A stretch of DNA of 58,070 bases from Hyphomicrobiales bacterium (lineage in GTDB: Bacteria > Pseudomonadota > Alphaproteobacteria > Rhizobiales > Methyloligellaceae): NCBI GenBank assembly GCA_021775595.1, contig JAJFHN010000099.1, forward strand, positions 1 through 58,070, written 5' to 3'. The translations under genes were made by a program, and so were the position numbers. Shown piece after piece: positions 1 to 10,487 of the stretch (position 1 is the first letter of the stretch; each line of letters opens with the position of its first letter). The notes below the pieces were generated by a model, which was given only the letters and a program-made list of their open reading frames with translations, was not told the origin of the DNA and ran no database searches.

Positions 1-1
1 C

Positions 2-823
2 GCCCAGGAAGAGGAGGCTGGCTGGGACGCGGATGCGCTCGAGCGGGCGGAAGATTTTATGATCGACATGGTCCGCCAGTCACTGGAGGCCAACAAGGTC
101 GATCTTTATCTGCAGCCGATCGTCTCGCTGCCCCAACGCAAGGTCGAGGCCTATGAGGCGCTCACCCGGCTGCGCGGCGAAACCGACGAAGTGATCATGC
201 CTAAGGACTATCTGCCGATTGCGGAGCAGGCCGGCATGATGCCGCTGATCGACAATGTCATGCTGTTCCGCTGTGTCCAGGTGCTGCGCCGCCTGTCGGA
301 GCGTTCCAGCGGACGCAGCGTCTTCTGCAACATTTCCGTCCACTCGCTGCTCGATCCGGAATTCTTCCCGGAGTTCATCTCATTCATGGACCGCAACAGC
401 GGGCTCTCGAAAAATCTGATTTTCGAATTCACCCAGGCGATGATGAACAATTGCGGCGCCCTTGAGCTCGAAAGCCTGAACGCGCTCTCCTCGCTCGGTT
501 TTCGCTTCTGCCTCGATCACGTGCATGACCTCAGCACCGATTTCGAAGCGCTGTATGGCAAGGGGTTCCGCTTTGTCAAAATTGACGCAGACGTATTCCT
601 CAACCGGATGGCGGAAGTCGGTGCTCCAATCCATCCGGCCGACATGCGCGCTTATCTCGACCGCTACGGTATCGATCTCATCATCGAAAAAGTGGAGGAC
701 GAGAACAGCTTGCGCCAGCTGCTCGAACACGACGTCAAAACAGCGCAGGGCTTTTTGTTTTCCGAGCCGCGACCGGTGCGTCCGGAAATTTTCGACGAGC
801 GCGATGCAGTGAGCGCTGCCTGA
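2..823 (+). CDS. EAL-domain protein with degenerate signature (5' end outside window)
   Basis: The reading frame is open from base 2, so the N-terminus lies upstream; the first ATG inside the window (59) is internal. Visible residues form one EAL domain. An EALTRLR segment replaces EALxRW, and the loop normally reading DDFGTG reads DHVHDL, so a key metal-binding acidic residue is lost. NISVHS and EKVEDE stand where active enzymes carry NLS and EGIE/EGVE-type motifs. It is therefore probably a c-di-GMP binder or inactive phosphodiesterase rather than an enzyme. Alphaproteobacterial TipF, a flagellar-positioning protein with a C-terminal degenerate EAL domain, is a plausible relative and the nearby cheY-cheZ pair fits, but the N-terminal membrane and coiled-coil part needed to say so is not in view. 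Stop is TGA at 821-823. Confidence 0.85.
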   Translation, partial: AQEEEAGWDADALERAEDFMIDMVRQSLEANKVDLYLQPIVSLPQRKVEAYEALTRLRGETDEVIMPKDYLPIAEQAGMMPLIDNVMLFRCVQVLRRLSERSSGRSVFCNISVHSLLDPEFFPEFISFMDRNSGLSKNLIFEFTQAMMNNCGALELESLNALSSLGFRFCLDHVHDLSTDFEALYGKGFRFVKIDADVFLNRMAEVGAPIHPADMRAYLDRYGIDLIIEKVEDENSLRQLLEHDVKTAQGFLFSEPRPVRPEIFDERDAVSAA

Positions 824-871
824 GGGCGCACGGACTTGACCCAATTGGCGCGAACGCCTAGGCACGCGCCG

Positions 872-1744
872 ATGACCCAGGCGCCCGACACCATTCCCGT
901 TATCGATAGCATTGCGGCGCTGTGTGCCGACTATCAGCTCATGCTGTGCGACGTGTGGGGCGTCTTGCACAATGGCAGGGACGTGTTCGCCGATGCGCTC
1001 GAGGCTTGCGCGGCGTTCCGCGCGGGCGGCGGTACGGTTGTCTTGATTTCAAATTCACCCCGTCCCCGGCAATCGCTGATCGAGCAGCTCGACATGATAG
1101 GCGTGCCGCGTACGGTCTATGACGGCGTGGTCACATCGGGCGATGTCACGCGCGGGGAATTGAGCGGCCGGGGCGGCGCGCGGGTTTTTCATCTTGGACC
1201 CGAGCGTGATAAGGGGATCTTCGAGGGGCTCGAAACTGTTTTCGGCGAAGCAGATAAGGCAGACCTCGTCGTGTGTTCGGGCCTGTTCGACGACACCAGC
1301 GAGACGCCTGAGGATTATATCGAGATGCTCGCCGCTATGAACGCGCGGGGACTGGCGATGATATGCGCCAACCCGGACCTGATGGTCGAACGCGGCGGAA
1401 GTCTGATTTATTGTGCCGGTGCGCTTGCACAAGCCTATGAAGAGCTGGGCGGCGAGGTGCTCTATGCCGGAAAGCCATATCTTCCGATCTACGAGCGCGC
1501 TTTGACGCTGGCTGCTGAGACGCGCGGCGAGGATGTGCCGCTCGGGCGGGTTGTCGCGATCGGCGATGGCTTGAAAACGGATATGGCCGGGGCGGCGCGG
1601 CTGGGCGTTGACGCGCTCTTCGTTGCAAGCGGCCTGCACGTGGCCAACAAAGACGATGGGCTCGATGAGAATACGGTAGCGCGGCTCTTCACCGAGCATG
1701 CGGTCAAGCCGATCGGCGCTTTGTCCGCTCTTCGCTGGACTTAG
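872..1744 (+). CDS. HAD-superfamily subfamily IIA hydrolase (TIGR01459-like)
   Basis: This is a HAD phosphatase of the class IIA type (NagD/phosphoglycolate phosphatase-like). The motif I region reads DVWGVLHNG, with the nucleophilic Asp near residue 22 counted from the ATG. Motif II is SNSPRP, where a Ser/Thr is expected. A late GDGLKTDMAGAA segment supplies the metal-binding acidic motif. In alphaproteobacteria this family commonly sits upstream of ribF, as here with a short insertion. The natural substrate is not known to me, although a sugar or nucleotide phosphate is likely. A TTG at 836 would extend it by 12 residues. I prefer the ATG at 872 because the extension does not resemble the family, but neither start has a strong ribosome binding site. 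Confidence 0.85.
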   Translation: MTQAPDTIPVIDSIAALCADYQLMLCDVWGVLHNGRDVFADALEACAAFRAGGGTVVLISNSPRPRQSLIEQLDMIGVPRTVYDGVVTSGDVTRGELSGRGGARVFHLGPERDKGIFEGLETVFGEADKADLVVCSGLFDDTSETPEDYIEMLAAMNARGLAMICANPDLMVERGGSLIYCAGALAQAYEELGGEVLYAGKPYLPIYERALTLAAETRGEDVPLGRVVAIGDGLKTDMAGAARLGVDALFVASGLHVANKDDGLDENTVARLFTEHAVKPIGALSALRWT

Positions 1745-1777
1745 AATCGGAAATCGTGGCTTGCGCCCTAGCGCGGG

Positions 1778-2383
1778 TTATCCGGCAAGCAGGGCGTCGA
1801 TGTCGTCCTGGGCCAGGCCGTCGCCGTCTTTGGCGGGACCATGCAGTATCAGCTCTTTTTGGCGCTTGGTCTTGCGCGCCTCGCAATCGCTGGCGGCGCC
1901 CACCCAGTCACGCATGCCGGAGGCCTTGGCAAAGCGCGAGATGCGCCGGTCGACGCGATTGAGCGTGTCGACCGCCTTGGAGATGTGCTGACCCGAGATG
2001 TCTTGAAAGGCGCAGGCCTCCAAAATTTCGAGCATGGCCTCATTCACGCTTGCCTTGTAGGACTCCGCATCGCTTGCCTCGATCGACATAACCTTTTCGG
2101 CGCATGTTAAAATTTGCTCGGCAGCCTCTTCCGTCGCCTTGACCGCGATATCGAGTTCATCAAGCGCGTTTGGAATATGGTTTGAACTCAAGTCGAGCGG
2201 CTGAAGGCGAGCGATCTCCTCGCGGATGATCTCGATGTCACATTGTTCGTGGGCTTGCGTGTCCTTGCCGCCGGCAATAAGGGCCGATTTGGCGAACGAC
2301 AACACATCGTCGAGCGTTATCGTTTTGCGCTTTCCCAGTTTATTGACAGCAGCGCGCAGCTTTTTCTGATCAGTTTGTGACAC
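1778..2383 (-). CDS. cheZ: Protein phosphatase CheZ
   Basis: CheZ dephosphorylates CheY-P and so ends the chemotaxis signal. The protein is 201 residues and mostly helical. The catalytic segment FQDISGQHISK matches the CheZ FQDLTGQ motif with its essential Gln. The C-terminus ends in QDDIDALLAG after a flexible stretch. CheZ proteins end with a CheY-binding helix, and this one closely resembles the CheY-binding peptide at the N-terminus of FliM. The start is GTG with a strong Shine-Dalgarno GGAGGGG just upstream on the minus strand. It lies downstream of cheY on the same strand, with a 100-base gap that contains a stable stem-loop. It converges on the HAD gene. Confidence 0.92.
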   Translation of the reverse strand: MSQTDQKKLRAAVNKLGKRKTITLDDVLSFAKSALIAGGKDTQAHEQCDIEIIREEIARLQPLDLSSNHIPNALDELDIAVKATEEAAEQILTCAEKVMSIEASDAESYKASVNEAMLEILEACAFQDISGQHISKAVDTLNRVDRRISRFAKASGMRDWVGAASDCEARKTKRQKELILHGPAKDGDGLAQDDIDALLAG

Positions 2384-2415
2384 GATACCCCTCCATCACA
2401 TGAGCACAGGTCTAA

Positions 2416-2449
2416 GCCTGTCGCGTGGCGGTTAGCACCACGGACAGGC
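2416..2449 (-). promoter_or_regulatory. Stem-loop between cheY and cheZ
   Basis: An inverted repeat lies between the cheY stop and the cheZ start. Arms GCCTGTC and CGTGG pair with CCACG and GACAGGC, giving 12 base pairs with a one-base bulge and a 9-base loop. No T-run follows on the minus strand, so it is not a classical terminator. It may be a partial terminator, a processing site or an mRNA stabiliser that sets the cheY to cheZ ratio. Confidence 0.5.
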
Positions 2450-2483
2450 GGACCAATCGCTTGATGACTGTGCTGAGGAGGGC

Positions 2484-2867
2484 CTAATCGCCGAAAACAG
2501 CATCGATCTTGGCCTTCAACGTCGAAGCGTTGAACGGCTTAACGATGTAGTTGTTCACGCCGGCTTTCTTGGCGGCGATCACGTTTTCGGTCTTGGACTC
2601 CGCCGTCACCATGATGAAGGGCGTGCGGTTGAGCGATTCATCGCCACGAACTTCCTTGAGAAGCTCGTAACCGGTCATCGGCTCCATATTCCAATCGGAA
2701 ATCACCAGGCCGTATTTGCGACGCTTCATCATTTCCAGCGCCTGTGTACCGTCGGCCGCATCGTCGACTTCGCTGAAGCCCAGTTGCTTCAACAGATTGC
2801 GGATAATGCGGATCATTGTCTTGTAGTCGTCGACCACGAGAACCGGTGTGGCAAGATCAATCGCCAT
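2484..2867 (-). CDS. cheY: Single-domain response regulator CheY
   Basis: This is a 127-residue receiver domain with no output domain. The acidic pair is Asp13/Asp14, the phospho-acceptor is Asp58 (VISDWNMEP), the signalling Thr is Thr88 and the invariant Lys is Lys110 (VKPF). Phospho-CheY binds the flagellar switch protein FliM to change rotation. The start at ATG 2867 is chosen because GGAGAG sits seven bases upstream. The frame stays open further upstream but those residues do not fit the family. The gene is followed on the same strand by cheZ, so phosphorylation target and phosphatase are co-transcribed. No che kinase or receptor gene is in the window. Confidence 0.93.
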   Translation of the reverse strand: MAIDLATPVLVVDDYKTMIRIIRNLLKQLGFSEVDDAADGTQALEMMKRRKYGLVISDWNMEPMTGYELLKEVRGDESLNRTPFIMVTAESKTENVIAAKKAGVNNYIVKPFNASTLKAKIDAVFGD

Positions 2868-2909
2868 ATTACTCTCCATCCCCCAATTGCGCCGGTCCAT
2901 TGGGCCGTA

Positions 2910-2930
2910 CGCAAGACTCACACTCTTGCG
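2910..2930 (-). promoter_or_regulatory. Inverted repeat upstream of cheY
   Basis: A perfect 7-bp inverted repeat, CGCAAGA and TCTTGCG, separated by 7 bases, lies 43-63 bases upstream of the cheY ATG. It could be an operator or a hairpin in the cheY leader. I see no convincing -35/-10 pair to place it relative to a promoter. The rest of the 276-base gap up to the MaoC-like gene holds no gene I can support. Confidence 0.35.
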
Positions 2931-3143
2931 GCTGCTTCCATCGATAAACCCCTGGCAATCAAGCGTAATGATGGTTCAGCCGCTACTTGAAACCGCTACA
3001 AGATACGCATTGCACTTAAAAATAGAGTTAATCGCCAAAGCCGCTGTTCGACTGAGGTTTCGAGACCCTCGAGCGCGGTTGCGGGCCGAATACGCCTCGG
3101 CTAGTGTGCACTGCGAAAAACGGGGCAAATCGGGGATGGCTTG

Positions 3144-3593
3144 ATGACAGAGACCAGCGGTTCGGCGGCGATTCAAGGCCACAGCTTCGAGCAGCTCGAA
3201 GTGGGTATGGAAGCGAATTTCAGCAAAACGATCAGGGCAGAAGACATTGACGCCTTTGCTGACATCTCCGGTGACATAAATCCTGTGCATCTAGATGCCG
3301 AGTACGCAGCCGGCACGATGTTCAAGGAGCGCATTGCCCACGGTATTTTGACCGCCAGCCTGATCTCCGCCGTGTTTGGCACCAAGCTGCCGGGTCCAGG
3401 ATGCATCTACCTCTCGCAAAGCCTCAATTTCAAAGCGCCAGTGAAAATCGGCGACGAAGTGACTGCCTCGGTCCGTGTCGTTGAATTGATCGACAAACGC
3501 AATCGGGCGGTCTTTGCTTGCGATTGCCAAGTCGACGGCAAGACGGTTCTCGATGGCGAGGCCGTTTTGGTCGTGCCGTCCGCCGAACAATAA
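3144..3593 (+). CDS. MaoC-like (R)-specific enoyl-CoA hydratase
   Basis: This is a single hot-dog-fold hydratase of the PhaJ type, 149 residues, which hydrates trans-2-enoyl-CoA to (R)-3-hydroxyacyl-CoA. The hydratase-2 motif is intact around residues 38-60: FADISGDINPVH, with the catalytic Asp and His, followed by FKERIAHGIL. The real start is taken as ATG 3144, immediately after an in-frame TTG, with GGGGATGG upstream. The gene stands alone between the divergent cheY and ribF, so context does not say whether it supplies PHA precursors, takes part in beta-oxidation or serves another acyl-CoA pathway. No PHA synthase or ketothiolase gene lies in the window. Confidence 0.88.
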   Translation: MTETSGSAAIQGHSFEQLEVGMEANFSKTIRAEDIDAFADISGDINPVHLDAEYAAGTMFKERIAHGILTASLISAVFGTKLPGPGCIYLSQSLNFKAPVKIGDEVTASVRVVELIDKRNRAVFACDCQVDGKTVLDGEAVLVVPSAEQ

Positions 3594-3626
3594 GCGGACC
3601 ATTCGCACGCGGCGGACGCGAAACAC

Positions 3627-4631
3627 ATGGACATCATCAAAGGCCATCAGGCGCTGACGGGCGCGCTAGCCAGACCGACCATGGCGATCGGTAACTTTGA
3701 CGGTGTTCACCGCGGTCACCAGGCTGTCCTGCAGGCGGCCCAAGCAGCGGCGCGCCAAGCGCGCTCGGCAGCCGGCGTGATGGTGTTCGAGCCTCATCCC
3801 AGACAATATTTTAAGCCCGATCAGGCGTTGTTCCGGCTGACGCCACTCGAGCTCAAGCTCAAATTATTCGAGATGTTCGGGCTCGATTTTGCCATCGTGC
3901 TCGATTTTGATGCAGCGCTCGCCACCATGTCCGCAGACGCCTTCATTCGCGATGTTCTGATCGGCGAGTTCGATGCGCGGCACGTGGTGACGGGATATGA
4001 TTTTCACTTCGGAAAAAACCGGCAAGGCACGCCCGAATTTCTCAAAAAAACGGGAGACGAGATAGGACTCGACGTGACAATCGTCGATGCGGTCGGTGAA
4101 GAAGACATCACATTTTCTTCCAGCGACGCGCGGGCCATGCTGCAGCGCGGTGACGTCGAAGCGGCGGCCAATATCCTAGGCTATTGGTGGCGCGTCCTGG
4201 GTGACGTCCAAGCCGGCGCCGCGCGCGGCAGTGATTTGGGCTACCCCACCGCCAATCTCACGCCGCCCGCCAATTTCGATTTGGCCCATGGCATTTATGC
4301 CGTGCGGGTGGTCGCGCCGGACGGGCGCTATGACGGTGCGGCCTATGTCGGCACCCAGCCCACATTTGACGGCAAAGAGACGATCATCGAGGCTTATTTG
4401 TTCGACTTTGAAGGCGACCTTTACGGCCGCGAGATAGAGATCGAATTCATCGCGCGCTTGCGTGGGGATGAGCGCTTCGAGACAGTGGAGGCGCTCACAG
4501 CGCAAATGGAGCGCGACTGTGACGAGGCACGCGCGGTGCTCGCCAAATACAGCCGCGACGATCCACAGAACCGCTTCCCGCTCGGGCGCGGACTGAGTCT
4601 GCCACAGGCAGGCGGAGAGGCAGCCGACTAG
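3627..4631 (+). CDS. ribF: Bifunctional riboflavin kinase / FAD synthetase
   Basis: RibF phosphorylates riboflavin to FMN and adenylates FMN to FAD. The N-terminal nucleotidyltransferase domain shows GNFDGVHRGH near residue 22, the adenylate-binding motif of the family, and EPHPRQYF about 30 residues later. The C-terminal flavokinase domain contains the SDLGYPTANL stretch (residues about 201-210), where most relatives have GRxLGFPTAN. At 334 residues it is slightly longer than usual, with a low-complexity tail of about 15 residues. It begins a same-strand series with ileS and lspA, an order common in bacteria. Start is ATG 3627, 33 bases after the preceding stop. Confidence 0.96.
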   Translation: MDIIKGHQALTGALARPTMAIGNFDGVHRGHQAVLQAAQAAARQARSAAGVMVFEPHPRQYFKPDQALFRLTPLELKLKLFEMFGLDFAIVLDFDAALATMSADAFIRDVLIGEFDARHVVTGYDFHFGKNRQGTPEFLKKTGDEIGLDVTIVDAVGEEDITFSSSDARAMLQRGDVEAAANILGYWWRVLGDVQAGAARGSDLGYPTANLTPPANFDLAHGIYAVRVVAPDGRYDGAAYVGTQPTFDGKETIIEAYLFDFEGDLYGREIEIEFIARLRGDERFETVEALTAQMERDCDEARAVLAKYSRDDPQNRFPLGRGLSLPQAGGEAAD

Positions 4632-4726
4632 CGCCCGGCCGTTATTGATACCAATGAGCGCTGGATTGTTGCGGGCGGCGTTGTTAGAACCCGCGCCCAA
4701 GCAGAACCTTTGGGCCTAACCGAATC

Positions 4727-7684
<2,958 letters not shown>

Positions 7685-7696
7685 GAAGGACGCAGG

Positions 7697-8218
7697 ATGA
7701 AACATGCCGCCGGCGGCAATCTCCTATGGGGACCCTGGAGCCGGCTTGGCGTGGCCATCATGCTCGTGGCGCTGATCGCCGATCAGCTCTGCAAATGGTG
7801 GATGATCTACGTCTATAAAATCGGCGAGAGAGGCAAGGTGGCACTCACGCCGTTTTTCGACCTGGTTATGGTTTGGAACGAGGGCATCAGCTATGGCCTG
7901 TTTCCCCAGGGCAGTGCCGCCGGACGCGCGGTGTTGGTCGGCATTGCGGTTGTCGCGGTGCTGGCATTGATCGTCTGGCTGGCGCGCGCTGAGCGGGGCC
8001 TTGCCGCCGTTTCCATTGGTCTCATCGCCGGGGGCGCAGTGGGCAATGCCATCGATCGGACGATTTATGGGGCCGTCGCCGACTTTTTCTCTCTGCACGC
8101 ATTTGGCTACTATTGGTACATCTTCAATATTGCCGATGTGGCGATCGTTGCGGGCGTCGCCGGGCTGCTCTACGACACGCTTATAACGGGTCACAAAATG
8201 GTCCCAAAGTCGCCTTAG
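7697..8218 (+). CDS. lspA: Lipoprotein signal peptidase (signal peptidase II)
   Basis: LspA is an inner-membrane aspartyl protease that removes signal peptides from diacylated prolipoproteins. The 173 residues form four hydrophobic segments. The catalytic aspartates are Asp120 in GNAIDR and Asp147 in FNIADV, and WNEGISYGLF supplies the conserved N-x-G-x-S/A-F stretch. It starts 12 bases after the ileS stop with a purine-rich AGGAAGGACGCAGG leader, so it is surely co-transcribed with ileS. The next gene downstream encodes a predicted lipoprotein, a likely substrate. Confidence 0.96.
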   Translation: MKHAAGGNLLWGPWSRLGVAIMLVALIADQLCKWWMIYVYKIGERGKVALTPFFDLVMVWNEGISYGLFPQGSAAGRAVLVGIAVVAVLALIVWLARAERGLAAVSIGLIAGGAVGNAIDRTIYGAVADFFSLHAFGYYWYIFNIADVAIVAGVAGLLYDTLITGHKMVPKSP

Positions 8219-8280
8219 ACCCGTCATCAGACGGACTGCGCGACAAGCGCAGCCGGTAGGATGGTGGGGCATTACACCAT

Positions 8281-8895
8281 ATGGATCGCGTAACGTTGAA
8301 ACGCTCATTGCAAACTGTAGCCGTGGTTGTTCTGGGAACCACGGGCATGGGCGGTTGCGCGGCCACCGATCAGATCGAGTTCCAGGGCAAGATCTTCGAA
8401 ATGGCGGGTTTGACCAATCGGGAGAAAAAAGAAACCGTGCCTGTAGAGCGCGCTCCTTTGGTCGTTCCGCCAACCAAATCACTGCCTCAACCGGGTCCAC
8501 GCCAAGCGGCGGCTACGCCGCAAAACTGGCCTGTGGACCCGGATGAGGTGGCAAAAAAAGACGAAGAAGAAGAAAAGAAGCGCTTGCAGAAATATTATCG
8601 TGACGGCGATTTCAGCGATAACGCTGGAATCGAAGAGTTCGAGTATTTCACGAACGAGCGCGACCGCCGGCCAGGCATGGCCTCCAAGACCGCCAACGAG
8701 ATTATTCAGACGGGCAGGGAGCGTGCAGCGGCCGAAAAGGCGCAGCAAGCAACACAACAACGCTCTACCCGGTCGGTGGCCGATGCTGAGCCTGCCAGCG
8801 CCCAACCGCAGGCTGCCGATGGCGGCTGGACCACGCAGTCCGAGCCGGCCGATCCCAATGCCTCGCCGCCCATTCAGCTGCCGCCCGGCCAGTAA
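8281..8895 (+). CDS. Predicted lipoprotein with RAPLVVPP motif (DUF3035-like)
   Basis: The 204-residue protein has a basic N-terminus, a hydrophobic stretch and a lipobox-like GMGGC, so Cys at about residue 26 is the probable lipidated residue. It then has a conserved-looking ERAPLVVPPTKSLPQPG segment, an acidic-lysine run and a long Pro/Ala/Gln-rich disordered tail. The RAPLVVPP stretch is familiar from a family of alphaproteobacterial outer-membrane lipoproteins found between lspA and M16 peptidase genes, which is this context. Some members have been tied to outer-membrane assembly, but I cannot infer a function here. Homology is limited to the N-terminal half. Confidence 0.75.
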   Translation: MDRVTLKRSLQTVAVVVLGTTGMGGCAATDQIEFQGKIFEMAGLTNREKKETVPVERAPLVVPPTKSLPQPGPRQAAATPQNWPVDPDEVAKKDEEEEKKRLQKYYRDGDFSDNAGIEEFEYFTNERDRRPGMASKTANEIIQTGRERAAAEKAQQATQQRSTRSVADAEPASAQPQAADGGWTTQSEPADPNASPPIQLPPGQ

Positions 8896-9071
8896 AGCTC
8901 TAGCAGCCAAAGTCGATACGGTCGTTCACCGCTCTCTGTCCGACGCCTTGAAATGGGACAGACGAAAGCAGACATAGCCCAGTGACGAAAGCGCCCAATT
9001 GAGAGAGTTGGGGCGGCTTTCACTTGACCGGTCCTTGCTGGAAAAACAGTGCGACATAACGGAGATGCGAC

Positions 9072-10487
9072 GTGATCGATTACCTACCCGGATTGCTTGT
9101 GCTGCGCATGGCCGCCTTGGCCGCCTGCGTCGTCTTTGCCAGCGGCGCGCTCAATGTCGCGGCTGCCGAAGTGGCCGTCGGTCCCAAAGCGAAGAATTTC
9201 AAGCTCGCCAACGGCATGGATGTGGTGGTGATTCCCGACCGCCGCGCGCCGGTGGTCACACACATGGTTTGGTACCGGGTCGGATCGGCTGACGAAGCGC
9301 CGGGCTCTTCCGGTATCGCGCACTTCCTTGAGCATTTGATGTTCAAGGGAACGGAAAAAATACCGCCGGGTGAATTTTCGAAAATCATCGCGGCCAATGG
9401 CGGCCAGGACAACGCTTTCACAAGCCAGGACGCCACCGCCTATTTCCAGCGCGTCTCCAAGGAGAACCTGCCGCTGGTGATGGAGATCGAGGCTGATCGT
9501 ATGGCCAATCTGCGGCTCGATGAAAAATCCGTTTTGACCGAACGCGACGTGATCCTCGAAGAGCGGCGTTCGCGGGTCGACAACGATCCCTCGAGCATCC
9601 TGAACGAGCAGCTGATGGCGGCGCTTTATCAATCGCACCCCTACGGCATTCCGGTCATTGGCTGGCGCCATGAAATTGCCGAGCTCGACCGCAGTGACGC
9701 GCTGAGCTTCTATTCCAAGTATTACGCGCCCAACAACGCCATCCTGGTTGTCGCGGGCGATGTTGACGCCGATGAGGTCAAGGCGTTGGCTGAAAAGACA
9801 TACGCAAAGGTCAAAAAGAACGGAAAGATCACCACGCGGGCGCGCCCGAAGGAGCCGCCGCATCAGGCTGGCGTGCGTCTCACGCTGGAGGACCCGCGTG
9901 CTGGCAAGGCTACTCTGCAGCGTCTCTATATCGCGCCAAGCTATGCGTCGGCCAAGGAAGGCGAGGCCGAAGCACTCGATATGCTGATGAAGATCGCGGC
10001 CTCAGGCACAACGAGCCGTCTTTATAAGAAACTTGTCGTCGAGCAGAAAAAGGCGGCGAGCGCAGGCGGCTGGTTCAGCGGTACCGGACTGGATTCCGGC
10101 CGGCTGGGATTTGCCATAGTCGTTGGCGGCAAGACGCCCATTGAAGACGTCGAGCGTGCCATGGACGACGTCATCGAAGAGATCAAAGACAAGGGCGTCA
10201 CGCAAAAAGAGCTCGATCGGGCGCGTGAAGCCTATATCGCCGATCTTGTTTACAGCTCAGACAGCCAAACCCGTCTCGCCCAGCGCTATGGCTGGGCCAT
10301 GGCGACGGGCCGCAGCGTCGAGGCCGTCGAAGCCTGGCCCGAGCGCCTCAAGAAAGTCACCGTCGAGGACGTGAACAAGGTCGCGCGCACCTATTTCGAT
10401 CTCAAGCAATCGGCCACCGGCTACTTGCTTCCCACCGAGAAAAAGGCCACCAAGTCGGCCGATGACACACGGAATGGCAAATCTTGA
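9072..10487 (+). CDS. Secreted M16 zinc metallopeptidase, catalytic subunit
   Basis: The 471-residue protein starts at GTG 9072 with GGAGAT upstream and an N-terminal signal peptide (residues about 1-32). The inverted zinc motif HxxEH is intact at His84, Glu87, His88 (GIAHFLEHLMF), and the third ligand Glu164 sits at the usual spacing of 76 residues. The rest follows the two-domain M16B fold. It is probably a periplasmic peptidase that degrades short peptides. The next gene encodes an M16 protein without the zinc motif, overlapping by one base. Together they probably form a heterodimer, as in mitochondrial processing peptidase and several bacterial M16B pairs. Confidence 0.93.
   Translation: MIDYLPGLLVLRMAALAACVVFASGALNVAAAEVAVGPKAKNFKLANGMDVVVIPDRRAPVVTHMVWYRVGSADEAPGSSGIAHFLEHLMFKGTEKIPPGEFSKIIAANGGQDNAFTSQDATAYFQRVSKENLPLVMEIEADRMANLRLDEKSVLTERDVILEERRSRVDNDPSSILNEQLMAALYQSHPYGIPVIGWRHEIAELDRSDALSFYSKYYAPNNAILVVAGDVDADEVKALAEKTYAKVKKNGKITTRARPKEPPHQAGVRLTLEDPRAGKATLQRLYIAPSYASAKEGEAEALDMLMKIAASGTTSRLYKKLVVEQKKAASAGGWFSGTGLDSGRLGFAIVVGGKTPIEDVERAMDDVIEEIKDKGVTQKELDRAREAYIADLVYSSDSQTRLAQRYGWAMATGRSVEAVEAWPERLKKVTVEDVNKVARTYFDLKQSATGYLLPTEKKATKSADDTRNGKS

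Noticed and set aside
3016-3031. TTAA-8-TTAA resembling a CtrA box upstream of cheY
   Set aside because: The CtrA consensus needs a 7-base spacer; here it is 8, so the match is not good enough to claim.
8219-8240. CCGTC-ATCA-GACGG hairpin after lspA
   Set aside because: A five-pair stem without T-run, and the lipoprotein gene downstream looks co-transcribed; not claimed as a terminator.
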